Position numbers and translations under genes: made by a program. This document shows positions 27,242 through 37,319 of a stretch of 64,000 nt of DNA, piece after piece. The stretch is from Planktothrix tepida PCC 9214. GTDB taxonomy: Bacteria > Cyanobacteriota > Cyanobacteriia > Cyanobacteriales > Microcoleaceae. Location: positions 693,503-757,502 of the forward strand of contig NZ_LN889782.1 in the NCBI RefSeq assembly GCF_900009145.1, in the 5' to 3' direction. Each line of letters begins with the position of its first letter. The stretch's first letter is position 1. A model generated the notes under the pieces. That model searched no databases and was not told the origin of the DNA. It saw nothing but the letters and a program-made list of their open reading frames with translations.

Positions 27242-28798
27242 CTATTTCCTTGCTTGAAAGAGTTCACCCAGGGGTAAGATAATCTCAAAAGTTGTCCCTT
27301 GTCCCTCTTGAGAAGTACACTTTAACCGACCTTGGTGTTTTTCCACAATAATTTGGTGGGCAATAGACAAACCTAAACCAGTCCCTTTACCCATAGGTTT
27401 TGTGGTAAAAAATGGATTGAAAATTTGGTCTTGAACTGACTTGGGAATTCCGGGGCCATTATCGGAAATCGAAATCCGAATGGCATCTTCAACTAAAAAG
27501 TCTGGGTGTCTTTTGCAGATGTCGGTTTTGATGATAATTTTTCGAGGAACGGGTTGATTTTCTAACGCATCAATGGCATTTGCAAGAAGATTCATAAACA
27601 CTTGATTGAGTTGATTCGGGTAGCATTTAACTAAGGGAAGCTCCCCATAATCTTTAATCACTTCAATTTCAGCATGATTCCCTTTTGATTTAAGTTGATT
27701 ATGCAAAATCTTTAAGGTTCCATCCAAACCAATATGAAGATCTGCCGATACCATTTCCTGAGAATCTAAGCGCGAAAAATTGCGGAGGGATAATGCTAAA
27801 TCATACAAACGATTAGCCCCTAAGCGCATAAACTCTACACTTTGCGGTAATTCATTGATAATTGTATTGACATCCGAAGCTGTTATAAACTCTTGAATTT
27901 CGGGGAGGGGTTCAGGATAATTCTGTTGATAGAGTTTGAACAGTTCCATTAATGTCTGAATATCTTGATCAATGTAAGTCAAATTTCCGTAAATAGAACT
28001 AATCGGATTTTTGATTTCATGGGCAATTTCGGTCATCATTTGCCCTAAACTGGACATTTTTTCAGCTTGAATTAATTGAGCTTGTGCTTGTTGCAAGTCT
28101 TTTAAGGTTTTTTCCAGTTGTAATGCCCTTTCCCGTTCTTGAATTTCTGAAACTCGTAAGTTTGCTTCGGCTTGCTTTCGTTGGGTAATATCCCTGACAA
28201 TGGCTAACACTTCATCTTTTCCACTTTTGACATAGCGAGCTTCATAATGATGCCATTTATCATCTCCTTTCACAACATATTCACCCATTTGGACTTCACC
28301 TGTTTCTAAGGTTATTTTCAAATAATATTCTGTCCAGGTTGCCAAATCTTGAGGAAAAACATCCTGAATTTTTTTACCAATTACGTTTTCTGTTTCTAGG
28401 AAATGAAGTTCCTGCTTATCAGGATAATAATCTACTACGATTCTTTCGGAATTAACGCAAAACATTAAATCAGGAATCGCTTGAATTAAACTTTTTGTCT
28501 TGGCTTCTGTTTGTTCTAAGATCTGGGTTATTTGCTCATATCGTTCTTGGATAGAACTGAGCATTTCATGTTCTAAATGAATACGAACTAATGTGGAATG
28601 ATTGAGTGCGGTTTTGAGTGCGGTGACTTCTTTCTGGGTGTTTTCAAGCTCTCCTTCTAAACAATTCCGTTCTGCTAATAAGCACTCATAATCAGCCAAA
28701 ATTCTATACAGTAAAGCATTTGGGCTGGAATCCTGGTATACGGGGTCAATCATTAGGCTACGATTACAAGAAGCTCTCTGGAAAATGTGCTGACTCAT
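27242..28798 (-). CDS. PAS-domain sensor histidine kinase
   Basis: 518 residues with no transmembrane segment. An N-terminal coiled coil (about 40-100) precedes one PAS domain (about 105-220: LIQAIPDLMFCVNSERIV, then ending DITQRKQAE). A second coiled coil leads to the HisKA phosphoacceptor (HEIKNP, H near 261) and HATPase with N box, DNGPGIP and GTGLGLS. It ends without a receiver. The kinase domain is of the same type as the 34486-37287 kinase (AEKMSSLGQ...). There is no adjacent response regulator, so its partner is encoded elsewhere. Its start is preceded by a 608-base gap. Confidence 0.9.
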   Translation of the reverse strand: MSQHIFQRASCNRSLMIDPVYQDSSPNALLYRILADYECLLAERNCLEGELENTQKEVTALKTALNHSTLVRIHLEHEMLSSIQERYEQITQILEQTEAKTKSLIQAIPDLMFCVNSERIVVDYYPDKQELHFLETENVIGKKIQDVFPQDLATWTEYYLKITLETGEVQMGEYVVKGDDKWHHYEARYVKSGKDEVLAIVRDITQRKQAEANLRVSEIQERERALQLEKTLKDLQQAQAQLIQAEKMSSLGQMMTEIAHEIKNPISSIYGNLTYIDQDIQTLMELFKLYQQNYPEPLPEIQEFITASDVNTIINELPQSVEFMRLGANRLYDLALSLRNFSRLDSQEMVSADLHIGLDGTLKILHNQLKSKGNHAEIEVIKDYGELPLVKCYPNQLNQVFMNLLANAIDALENQPVPRKIIIKTDICKRHPDFLVEDAIRISISDNGPGIPKSVQDQIFNPFFTTKPMGKGTGLGLSIAHQIIVEKHQGRLKCTSQEGQGTTFEIILPLGELFQARK

Positions 28799-29406
28799 TT
28801 GTGGATTTCTCCTTCATTCTGTATAAATCCCTCAACCTTCTAGGAGGATTCCCACAAGGTTTTTTTTCGTGAAATTAATAATACGACCGTTAACATTGGG
28901 TTCATGTAATGTTGATCAAATCAGAACTTGTAGTCGTACAAGCAGAGAATCATAGATGGATGTTCTGTTCACTAACCTTTCTAACAAGTGACTAAAGATC
29001 GATTAGCACCCTTGTAATTCTGATTTTCCGGCAGCCACCATTAGTTCCTTGGTGTCTATTTCACGTTCTAAGCACACTCTAACTCAACAATAACCTCACC
29101 TTTAGTAATCTAAATCACAAAAGAGATTAATTCTTTTTAAAGAAATTTACAAAACCTTAATATCAATACTTCGGACAGTTTTTAAGCAGCTAAAGTACCG
29201 TAAGACAGTACAGAAGGAAAATGGGGGTGATTTAAAATCAAATTCGGGTCTAAATCGAACTTGTCAATAAAGGTAGAAAGCAAATGGCGATTGAATTCCA
29301 GCCGTTTATAATTTGTAGCTTTTTTTCTCTAAATTGGCTACAAATTTTGCCCTTAATCACACGAAATAAGGAATCAGTTTACCCTGACACAATCTATTTT
29401 CCCCTT
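28799..29406. other. Gene-free spacer upstream of the PAS kinase
   Basis: 608 bases with no credible coding region. A short plus-strand frame near 29284-29514 runs antisense into the TldE-like gene and has no recognisable content. I see AT-rich promoter-like sequence and an imperfect AGTACCGTAAGACAGTAC inverted pair near 29193-29211, but no repeat family or RNA gene. Confidence 0.5.
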
Positions 29407-30753
29407 TTAAACACTATCGGTAATGCTGCTAAAATTAAACGCTTTGACTTTAACTCCTGGTACAACGGTATTCCCATAACGTTCAACAGAACTCAAGGCT
29501 TCAACCTGGTTTAAAAGTTCGGGTAAACATTGATTAAAGCGCATATTTTTAATCGGATAAGCAATTTTTCCTTGTTCAATCCAAAACGTACCATCTCGCG
29601 TCATTCCTGTTACTTCTAAGGTGCGGGGATTGACATAGCGAACATACCAAGCACGACTGACTAAAATTCCTTGTTCTGTTTGAGAAATTAAATCTTCTAA
29701 ACTTTGGTTTGACCCTGACATCACAATCGGAAACAAACCACCATGGAACATTTTTCCTTGTTTTTTTGCCCAATACCGACTATAGGATAAGGTTTGAGGA
29801 ATCCCATCTTTGATAATATCTAACTCATCTTTTCTCATACCATCTTGAAAAAATGTCGAACTTTGTAATAGCAGATAGGCTGGATTTCGTTGTACCTGAA
29901 TCAAGGGACTAAAAAGTTGTTCTCCAATGCGATTTCCGATGGGTTTTCCTTCTGAATTTGTTCGAGACATAAAAGATCGTCCTTCATCAGCAGCCCGTGC
30001 ATCTAAATTCCAAATGACCCATTCTAATAAGTCAGTAAAGGCTGCTCCATCGAAGATCACAGGATAAATTCCAGGGCTAACTTCTCGTGGATTTCTGGAT
30101 AATATGGCTCGATTAATGATGGTTTCAGTTAACTGTTCAGTGGGTAATTGATTCACACTACAAGCCGTTCGTTGTGTCCAAGCAGAACCCGTCTCTATGC
30201 GTGCGGTGACACTAAAGTCGGCGACGGTTAAGCGGTTACACGCCCTTACCCCGCGTGAGTTGGCCACAGCATATAACACCGCTTCACTGCTGAGGGTTCC
30301 CGATGCTTCTACGTTAGATTTAGCACTCAATTGGCATACCTTCTGTACCATTTCTCCTCTGCGTAAAGGAGATAAGTGAGCCGTTTCGGGATCAAAGGCA
30401 GGAATTCGATGATCATAGGTTTGAGGTTCCAGCAGAGGAACCCATTCGGGGTCTTCAGGGGCGACGCGGGCGAGTTCTTCTGAACGGCGAATGGTAGGGA
30501 TGATGGTATCAGGATTCAGTTCATTTGTGGAGGAGGTAGCACACCGTTTACCAAAATAGCTGGTAATGGAAAGATTAAATTGGGTAGTGGTCAGATTCTG
30601 ACTAATTTGATTTTCAGAAAACCGAGTTAAGGATTCTTCCGTATTGTTGAGGGTGACGGTGACATCTTCCGCTTCGGAATTGTGCAGAACCGTTTCTAAT
30701 AATGATAGTGCTTCATCGGTGGAAATTAGAATAGAATTTGTTGCTAGAGTCAT
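29407..30753 (-). CDS. TldD/PmbA family protein, TldE-type (no metal motif)
   Basis: 448 residues. It has the family's N-terminal domain (VTLNNTEESLTRFSENQI) and C-terminal beta-rich half. Where TldD proteins have the HExxxH zinc site, the aligned stretch here reads AADEGRSF, so it should be the non-catalytic TldE/PmbA partner. TldD and TldE form a heterodimeric protease that cuts unfolded peptides in a narrow channel, for example in maturation of microcins or ribosomally made peptides. No tldD-like gene is in the window, so its partner is elsewhere. No membrane segments. Confidence 0.85.
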   Translation of the reverse strand: MTLATNSILISTDEALSLLETVLHNSEAEDVTVTLNNTEESLTRFSENQISQNLTTTQFNLSITSYFGKRCATSSTNELNPDTIIPTIRRSEELARVAPEDPEWVPLLEPQTYDHRIPAFDPETAHLSPLRRGEMVQKVCQLSAKSNVEASGTLSSEAVLYAVANSRGVRACNRLTVADFSVTARIETGSAWTQRTACSVNQLPTEQLTETIINRAILSRNPREVSPGIYPVIFDGAAFTDLLEWVIWNLDARAADEGRSFMSRTNSEGKPIGNRIGEQLFSPLIQVQRNPAYLLLQSSTFFQDGMRKDELDIIKDGIPQTLSYSRYWAKKQGKMFHGGLFPIVMSGSNQSLEDLISQTEQGILVSRAWYVRYVNPRTLEVTGMTRDGTFWIEQGKIAYPIKNMRFNQCLPELLNQVEALSSVERYGNTVVPGVKVKAFNFSSITDSV

Positions 30754-30846
30754 AAGTTATCGAGGGTTTCTTTCAACTCTTATTTTAAAATATTTTTAAT
30801 GTTTTTAGCAATTTAACCTATATTTTATTTGAGAATCTCTTTTAAT

Positions 30847-31506
30847 TTAAGGAGAATTAATAGCACCCATCAACCAGCGTGTAATGCTTCCATCGTCTTC
30901 TGTTTGAGAACGTTGTAATGCTTCTACCACTAAGGCTATTTTTAATCCCGGTAAAACGAGAGATTCTTCGATTAATCGACTTCCTTGGTTTTCTACAGCA
31001 AAGGCTAAAATTATGTTGTCTTCAACATTGACAACCCAATATTCTTGTGTTCCCAATTTTTCGTAGAGTAATCGTTTTCGACCAATATCATCGGTAAAAG
31101 AAGATGCACCAATTTCAACAATTAAATTAGGAGCAGTGAGTTCATCTAAATTAATCGGGGAATTATTGCGAGGCGGAAATTGAAAATTATCCCCAATATA
31201 AAACCCGATATCCGGTTGACTATCTCGGATTCCTGTTTTTCTGAAAGAGGTGTTAGTAAATCCTTTAATCCGAATATTTCTTAAAGCTGCATAAATTAAG
31301 ATTACCGTTGAGAGAATTGTGTTATCGTGTCCGTGTGCTGAACCTAATGGTGACATTTCTACCCTCACATATCCTTGATCATAATAAAATTTACCCTCAG
31401 CATACTGAGGATTCTCGGTTAAGGCTAAAAATTCTTCCCAGGTCGCTTTTACCCAGGTGTTGGTTGCGATTGTTTTTAAATCAGGGGGAGCTTGAACCAT
31501 AATCAA
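30847..31506 (-). CDS. Uma2-family (DUF820) restriction-fold protein
   Basis: 219 residues. It has the PD-(D/E)xK-like core of Uma2 proteins: a Glu-rich first strand (EGKFYYDQGYVRVEMSPLG), GHDNTILSTV, then DIGFYIGDNF, PNLIVEIGASSF, and LLYEKLGTQEYWVVN. The family is greatly expanded in cyanobacteria; its function is unsettled, often annotated as a putative endonuclease. One of three Uma2 genes in the window. The next gene, DUF29, begins 31 bases upstream, so they may be cotranscribed. Confidence 0.87.
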   Translation of the reverse strand: MIMVQAPPDLKTIATNTWVKATWEEFLALTENPQYAEGKFYYDQGYVRVEMSPLGSAHGHDNTILSTVILIYAALRNIRIKGFTNTSFRKTGIRDSQPDIGFYIGDNFQFPPRNNSPINLDELTAPNLIVEIGASSFTDDIGRKRLLYEKLGTQEYWVVNVEDNIILAFAVENQGSRLIEESLVLPGLKIALVVEALQRSQTEDDGSITRWLMGAINSP

Positions 31507-31537
31507 AACCTGAACCCTAAATTAACCTACTTTACAA

Positions 31538-32053
31538 TTATAACTGATCAAACCAATCTTGACCCCCTGGTAATTGAGCTAATTCTTGATCAATGCGGTG
31601 AGGTAAATCTTTAACGGGATATTCATAAGTTAAATTGAGTAATTTTTGGGCTATATTTAATAATACATTTTGCTCAATCATTGCTGAGAGTTGAGTTGAT
31701 TTTAAGCTACCTTCTAATATTTCTATACTTGCAGGACGAATAGCTTGCTCAATTGCTTCTTCTAAATAAGGTTGCCATTGATCAGGTTGAATATAATAAG
31801 AATTTTTATTGGCTTTTAAATTCAGTTTTTTGATTTGGATGATAGAATCCGATACTGAAGCAATCCAAGAATTGGTTAATCGCTTTTCAACTTGATTTTT
31901 GAGTAAATGGATAAACAGCCAAACCAAAAAAGATTCTATGTTTCTCAGAATTGCTTGTTTTCCCATTTCTTCAAGTTCATCAATAATGTCTAAAGCATCT
32001 TGATAACGTTGTTCTAAAATACAATTTCTTAAGTCAGTTAGTTCTTGAACCAT
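31538..32053 (-). CDS. DUF29 family protein
   Basis: 171 residues. It has the DUF29 pattern: a short N-terminal helix, ELEEMGKQAILRNIESFLVWL, then HLLKNQVEKRLTNSW and a C-terminal helical part with PVKDLPHRIDQELAQLPG. DUF29 is a small cyanobacteria-rich family with unknown function, often beside Uma2 or transposon-linked genes. It lies just upstream of the Uma2 gene on the same strand. The divergent uvrC starts 159 bases away. Confidence 0.8.
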   Translation of the reverse strand: MVQELTDLRNCILEQRYQDALDIIDELEEMGKQAILRNIESFLVWLFIHLLKNQVEKRLTNSWIASVSDSIIQIKKLNLKANKNSYYIQPDQWQPYLEEAIEQAIRPASIEILEGSLKSTQLSAMIEQNVLLNIAQKLLNLTYEYPVKDLPHRIDQELAQLPGGQDWFDQL

Positions 32054-32212
32054 AATCTAATCCTTAATTTGGAATACCCTCAAAAAAGTTTAATTTTAAA
32101 TAGACAAAAATAGAAACGGAATGAGTAGGGGAATTACGACTTTTAAGACAAAATATTTTGTTATAATCAGATTATAGCCATTGAATTCATTACAGTCAAG
32201 TTTAAATCAACT

Positions 32213-34072
32213 ATGTCATCTATTATAACTCTTCCTTTAGTTAAAGATTCAGAACGTTTAGAAAAACAGTTACGAGATATTCCTCCGGTTCCTGGGGTGT
32301 ATTTGATGCGAGATCATCAGGATAATATTCTTTATATTGGCAAGTCTAAAAAATTGCGATCGCGGGTTCGTTCTTATTTTCGAGACTATAATCATCACAC
32401 TCCTCGCATTGCTTTAATGGTGCAACAAATTACGGAGATAGAATTTATTGTCACAGATACAGAAGCAGAAGCATTAGCCTTAGAAGCCAATTTAGTTAAA
32501 CAACATCAACCCCATTTTAATGTTCTGCTTAAAGATGATAAAAAATATCCTTATTTATGTATTACTTGGTCAGAAGATTATCCACGAATTTTTATTACCC
32601 GTAAACGTCGGTTAGGAAACCCAAAAGATCGCTATTATGGCCCTTATGTGGATACAAGGGTATTGCGGAATACACTGCATTTAATCAAGCAAATTTTTCC
32701 CTTGCGTCAACGTCCAAAACCGTTATTTAAAGATCGGCCTTGTTTGAATTATGATATCGGTCGATGTCCGGGGGTTTGTCAACTGTTAATATCCCCAGAA
32801 GACTATCGAAAAATTGTTCAAAAAGTAGCGATGATTTTTCAAGGTCGATCAACGGAACTCATTGATCATTTAACAGAACAAATGGAACAAGCTGCTGAAG
32901 CTTTAAACTTTGAAACAGCGGCTCGAATTCGAGATCAAATTCAAGGATTACAATCTTTAAATTCCGAGCAAAAAGTCTCTTTATCTGATGATCGAGTCTC
33001 ACGAGATGCGATCGCATTGGCTGCGAATTCTAAACAAGCTTGTGTGCAGTTATTTCAAATTCGAGCCGGACAATTAGTGGGACGGTTAGGGTTTACCGCA
33101 GAAGTTCCACCGGGGTTAAAATTAACAGAAATGGGATTAATTTTACAACGGGTTTTAGAAGAACATTATCAAACCGTTGATGCGGTTGAAATTCCCAGCG
33201 AAATTTTAGTTCAATATGAGTTACCTGATGAATCTATTTTAACCGATTGGTTAAGCGATCACAAGGGTAAAAAAGTGACAATTTTAACGCCACAACGCCA
33301 ACTCAAAGCCGAGTTAATTGAGATGGTTCAACGCAATGCTGAGTATGAATTAGAACGAGTACAAAAATTAAGCGATCGCAATACCGCAGCCTTAGAAGAT
33401 TTAGCAGAAATTCTGGATTTACCCGACCTTCCTCACCGTATAGAAGGGTATGATATTTCCCATATTCAAGGGTCAGATGCTGTGGCTTCCCGTGTGGTAT
33501 TTATTGAAGGTTTACCCGCCCAACAATACTATCGCCATTATAAGATTAAAAACCCCAACGTTCACGCCGGACATTCCGATGATTTTGCCAGTTTAGCTGA
33601 AGTGATGCGACGGCGTTGTCGAGACTATTCTACCTCAACAGATAAACCGGATTTAATTATGATTGATGGGGGAAAAGGTCAACTGTCTGCGGTGGTCACC
33701 GTCTTACAAGAAATGAACTTATTAGAGGAAATTCGAGTGATCAGTTTAGCTAAACAGAGGGAAGAAATCTTTCTTCCTGGGGAAACCTTTCCTTTAGAAA
33801 CAGATCCCGAACAACCCGGAGTTCAACTGTTAAGAAGATTACGGGATGAAGCCCATCGGTTTGCCATTAATTTCCATCGAAATAAACGCAGTGAAAGAAT
33901 GAAGCGATCACATTTAGATGACATTCCAGGGTTAGGACATCATCGCCAGAAATTACTTTTAGCTCATTTTCGTTCCCTGGATTATATTAGAATGGCGACC
34001 GTCGAACAATTAGCTGAAGTGTCAGGAATTGGCCCCAAATTAGCTCAACAAATCTATGATTATTTTCATTAA
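32213..34072 (+). CDS. uvrC: UvrABC excision nuclease subunit C
   Basis: 619 residues. The GIY-YIG domain (about 20-100: [25 protein letters not shown]) makes the 3' incision. A UvrB-binding UVR motif follows (about 220-250: [20 protein letters not shown]). The C-terminal RNase H-like half has [14 protein letters not shown] and [12 protein letters not shown] and makes the 5' incision. Tandem helix-hairpin-helix ends the protein ([33 protein letters not shown]). Full length for the family. It is followed at once by tandem 50-bp repeats and a MITE-like element. Confidence 0.97.
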   Translation: MSSIITLPLVKDSERLEKQLRDIPPVPGVYLMRDHQDNILYIGKSKKLRSRVRSYFRDYNHHTPRIALMVQQITEIEFIVTDTEAEALALEANLVKQHQPHFNVLLKDDKKYPYLCITWSEDYPRIFITRKRRLGNPKDRYYGPYVDTRVLRNTLHLIKQIFPLRQRPKPLFKDRPCLNYDIGRCPGVCQLLISPEDYRKIVQKVAMIFQGRSTELIDHLTEQMEQAAEALNFETAARIRDQIQGLQSLNSEQKVSLSDDRVSRDAIALAANSKQACVQLFQIRAGQLVGRLGFTAEVPPGLKLTEMGLILQRVLEEHYQTVDAVEIPSEILVQYELPDESILTDWLSDHKGKKVTILTPQRQLKAELIEMVQRNAEYELERVQKLSDRNTAALEDLAEILDLPDLPHRIEGYDISHIQGSDAVASRVVFIEGLPAQQYYRHYKIKNPNVHAGHSDDFASLAEVMRRRCRDYSTSTDKPDLIMIDGGKGQLSAVVTVLQEMNLLEEIRVISLAKQREEIFLPGETFPLETDPEQPGVQLLRRLRDEAHRFAINFHRNKRSERMKRSHLDDIPGLGHHRQKLLLAHFRSLDYIRMATVEQLAEVSGIGPKLAQQIYDYFH

Positions 34073-34073
34073 A

Positions 34074-34167
34074 GTAGTGGGGTTTTTACGCCTCTTAATT
34101 AAGCTCTCAAGGGCTTACTACTTGTAGTGGGGTGTTTACGCCTCAGAAAGTCCTGAAGGGCTTACTA
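34074..34167. repeat. Tandem pair of a 50-bp GTAGTGGGGT...GGGCTTACTA unit
   Basis: GTAGTGGGGT begins at 34074 and 34124, each followed by TTTACGCCTC and ending in CT(C/G)AAGGGCTTACTA (34121 and 34167). The period is 50 bases. The 3' ends are the same palindromic family found at rnz and ureG. The first unit begins one base after the uvrC stop. Confidence 0.8.
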
Positions 34168-34257
34168 TAGCGCTACGCGCAAGGGAACAGGGAACAGTAA
34201 GAAGTGAAAGGGTTTGAGAATTCAGAAATGTCAAACACCGTAATGCGTAGCACTATA
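34166..34257. mobile_element. 92-bp MITE-like element, copy 1
   Basis: Ends TATAGCGCTACGC (34166-34178) and GCGTAGCACTATA (34245-34257) are inverted with one mismatch. The interior holds GGGAACAGGGAACAGTAAG, shared with copy 2 at 51383-51474, which has the same length. Outer TA pairs fit a TA target duplication as made by IS630/Tc1-type transposases. No coding capacity. Confidence 0.75.
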
Positions 34258-34485
34258 CTTTAATGTTGAGATTCTTCAGTATCTAGTATGCTAAAACTAT
34301 AGTTAATAAAATCAATAAAGGCTAAAAATATATCTACCTTTGATCACTGAACAACCAGTGGGGTAGTGGAGGGAATTAATAACAAGCTGAAACTGATTAA
34401 ACGCACGGCTTATGGATTCAGGAATTTCAAAAACTTTCAATCAAGATGTTTACTGAATTGGCATTTTAACTAAATCTTTAGCATA

Positions 34486-37287
34486 CTAAATACTGAAGAA
34501 CCCATGTTGACGTAAGGGAATTTCAATTATAAACTCTGTTCCTTGACCGAGTTGAGAATGACATTGAATTGAACCTTTGTGTCTTTCTACAATAATTTGA
34601 TAACTAATCGATAACCCTAGCCCGGTTCCTTTCCCGACAGGTTTTGTTGTAAAGAAAGGATTAAATAAGTTAGATTTAACAGTTTCTGGCATTCCTATAC
34701 CATTATCAGCAATTTTGATTCTAATCCATTGCGGATCAAAAAGTTCCGTTTGAATTGTAATTTGATGAGGATTTTGCTGTTGTTGGGTAAAGGAAGGACT
34801 ACTACTTTCTAAAGCATCAATTGCATTAGAAATCAAATTCATAAACACTTGATTTAATTGCCCAGCATAACATTCTACTAAAGGAATACGACCATATTTT
34901 TTAATCACTTGAATGGCTTGACGTTGAGAGTTATCTTTTAAGCGATTATGTAAAATCAACAAAGTATTATCAATACCTTCATGGATATCAACCGCTTTCA
35001 TTTCAGCTTCATCTAACCGAGAAAAATTACGAAGTGAAAGAACAATTTCTCGGATTCGGTTAGCCCCCATTTTCATGGATTTTAGAATATTATGTATATC
35101 TTCAATTAAAAAATTAACATCCCATTCCTCAGAAAAATCAATAATTTCTGGGGAAGGATTAGGATAATGATCTTGGTAAAGTTTAATCAAACTCAATAGT
35201 GTATCTGTGTATTCTTGAGCGTGGGTTAAGTTACCATAAATAAAGTTAACTGGATTATTAATTTCATGGGCAACCCCAGCTACCAATTGACCTAAACTCG
35301 ACATTTTTTCCGCTTGAATTAATTGGGTTTGAGCTTTACGAAAATTGGTTAATGCAATTTCGGCTTCTTCTTTTGCTTGTCGCATAGCTTCCTCTGCTTG
35401 TTTGCGATCGGTAATATCTGTAATTGTCCCCACATAAGCTAGAATTTCTCCATCGGAATTAATCTCAGCAGCAGCTTGACCATAGACCCAAGTAATCTTG
35501 CCATCAGGACGTTGTAAGCGGTATTCAGACCCAAATTGAACTTGATTTTTAGCACAGTTTTCCCAGTCTTGAAACACCTTCATCTGATCGGGAGGATAAA
35601 GGGCACGAGACCAACCTTTTCCCATCGCTTCCTCGATTGTTAATCCAGCAATTTCACACCATCGTTGATTGACATAAAGACAGTTTCCATTATTATCTGT
35701 ATGGAAAATTCCCACGGGAGAAATTTCAGCTAATGTTGCATACCGTTTCTCGCTATTTCGTAGTGCTTGTTCCGCATTTCGCTGTTCTGTTACATCCACA
35801 CCAACACTTACAATATAGTTAATTTCTTTAGCTTCATTGAGTAAGACAGTATCCGACCAACTAATAATTCGTTGTTCTCCATGTTTTGTTATCCAACAAG
35901 CTTCGTAATATTTAGGATATTGATCAATGAGTAAAAAAGTAAAATTTGCTTTGAATTTTGGGGCTTCATTAGGGTCTAAAAAGACTTCCCAAACATAGCG
36001 ATTTCTAATTTCATCAAACGTGTATTGGGTTGTTTGTTCAAAGGCTCGGTTAAAGCGAACAATTCGACCTTTAGCATCCAGTAAAACCACTAACGCGCCT
36101 GCAATATCTAAAATAGCAGCAATAAAATTTCGCTCCTTTTCAATCGCTGCAAATAACTCATCAATTTGAGTCGTCATTTGATTAAAGCTTGTGGCTAATA
36201 CCCCTAATTCATTAGAACATTGCACCTCAACTTGGGTTTTTAAATCTCCTTGACTAATTTGTAATGCAGCTTTAGTTAATTTCTTTAAAGGTAAAATAAT
36301 TTGCCGACTGTGAAATATACCCATACCAATGGCAAAACCTGTAATTAAAATAATTGTTCCTCCCATGGCAAAAATCATGTGAGAGATGGGAGAATAAGCT
36401 TCTGTAATTGGCAGTTCAACAACTAAAAACCAATTCACGCTAGGAATCAAAGATGTCGCACCTAAAACTTCTACATTTTTTAATCCCCAATAACGATTAA
36501 GCTTTAATTCTTCTTCTGGTAAAGCGCCTTGAATTGAATGAATAATCTTAGGATTCTTTAAATTTTGGACATGAAAATTTTTGGGTTTATTTTTAGATGC
36601 AAAAAAAACTCGGTTTCGTTCATCCACAACATAAACATACCCTGTATTTCCTGCTTTAGTCTGTGATAAAATAAAGCTCAGAAAACTTAAATTGATTTCA
36701 GCAAATAAAACGCCATCAATTTGATCTGAATTATTGCGAATTGGAACAGACATCACCATTTTATATTTTCGATCATGAGGATCAAACTCAATAGAACCTA
36801 CATAATCTTCCTGCTGTTTAAAAGGTCTAATAAATAACGGTGAATCTGTATAATTTGTTCTCAAACTTTGATCATCACCCACCCAAAAACTTTCTACTTC
36901 TCCTCGACGATTTAAAATAGCAACTAGGTGATAGGCATCATTATGACGAACCAATCCTTCTATCAAGTTTCTTTGAAACTTAGGGGGTAAATCTGTTAAC
37001 CCTTTAACCCGTGCTAAATAACTTAATTTTCGTTGTAAATCATCTATATAGTTATTAATTTGATAGGCAATCACTTGCGATCGCTCTTTTTGGAGTGCTT
37101 GTAACTGTTTCATCTGAGCGTGATAACTGAGATAAGTTAACAATCCGCCACTGGTTAAAACACTCAGTAATCCTACAAAGAGTAAACTGCTACGGAGTTG
37201 TTTGGCAAGGGAAGAAAATCGAGGGTTACGAGACGAAAGAGAACCCCGAAGCCTAGATAAAAGATGATATTTCTCCGCTTGAGTCAT
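34486..37287 (-). CDS. Membrane sensor histidine kinase (Cache-like sensor, HAMP, two PAS)
   Basis: 933 residues. Two membrane helices (about 30-52 and 303-327) flank an extracytoplasmic domain of about 250 residues that looks like dCache (WVGDDQSLRTNYTDSPLF, FAEINLSFLSFILSQ, GYVYVVDERNRVFF). A HAMP domain follows, then PAS at about 385-505 and 510-630 with PAC ends (VDVTEQRNAEQ and ITDITDRKQAEE). HisKA has HEINNP (H near 674) and the HATPase has DNGIGMP and GTGLGLS. No receiver is attached. It lies 32 bases after a BMP-family lipoprotein gene on the same strand, which suggests the lipoprotein presents a ligand to the sensor domain. No response regulator is adjacent. Confidence 0.9.
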   Translation of the reverse strand: MTQAEKYHLLSRLRGSLSSRNPRFSSLAKQLRSSLLFVGLLSVLTSGGLLTYLSYHAQMKQLQALQKERSQVIAYQINNYIDDLQRKLSYLARVKGLTDLPPKFQRNLIEGLVRHNDAYHLVAILNRRGEVESFWVGDDQSLRTNYTDSPLFIRPFKQQEDYVGSIEFDPHDRKYKMVMSVPIRNNSDQIDGVLFAEINLSFLSFILSQTKAGNTGYVYVVDERNRVFFASKNKPKNFHVQNLKNPKIIHSIQGALPEEELKLNRYWGLKNVEVLGATSLIPSVNWFLVVELPITEAYSPISHMIFAMGGTIILITGFAIGMGIFHSRQIILPLKKLTKAALQISQGDLKTQVEVQCSNELGVLATSFNQMTTQIDELFAAIEKERNFIAAILDIAGALVVLLDAKGRIVRFNRAFEQTTQYTFDEIRNRYVWEVFLDPNEAPKFKANFTFLLIDQYPKYYEACWITKHGEQRIISWSDTVLLNEAKEINYIVSVGVDVTEQRNAEQALRNSEKRYATLAEISPVGIFHTDNNGNCLYVNQRWCEIAGLTIEEAMGKGWSRALYPPDQMKVFQDWENCAKNQVQFGSEYRLQRPDGKITWVYGQAAAEINSDGEILAYVGTITDITDRKQAEEAMRQAKEEAEIALTNFRKAQTQLIQAEKMSSLGQLVAGVAHEINNPVNFIYGNLTHAQEYTDTLLSLIKLYQDHYPNPSPEIIDFSEEWDVNFLIEDIHNILKSMKMGANRIREIVLSLRNFSRLDEAEMKAVDIHEGIDNTLLILHNRLKDNSQRQAIQVIKKYGRIPLVECYAGQLNQVFMNLISNAIDALESSSPSFTQQQQNPHQITIQTELFDPQWIRIKIADNGIGMPETVKSNLFNPFFTTKPVGKGTGLGLSISYQIIVERHKGSIQCHSQLGQGTEFIIEIPLRQHGFFSI

Positions 37288-37319
37288 GATTCGTCCAATA
37301 ACAGGGAACTGATCGATTT

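Larger units (their letters stand above)
34073..34485. other. Repeat-filled spacer downstream of uvrC
   Basis: 413 bases, no gene. It holds two tandem copies of a 50-base unit (34074 and 34124) ending in the GGGCTTACTA palindromic repeat, then a 92-bp MITE-like element (34166-34257). The rest, to the stop of the dCache kinase at 34486, is AT-rich with no feature seen. Confidence 0.7.

Noticed and set aside
29284-29514. Small plus-strand frame
   Set aside because: Runs antisense into the end of the TldE-like gene, has no recognisable content and no clear ribosome binding site.
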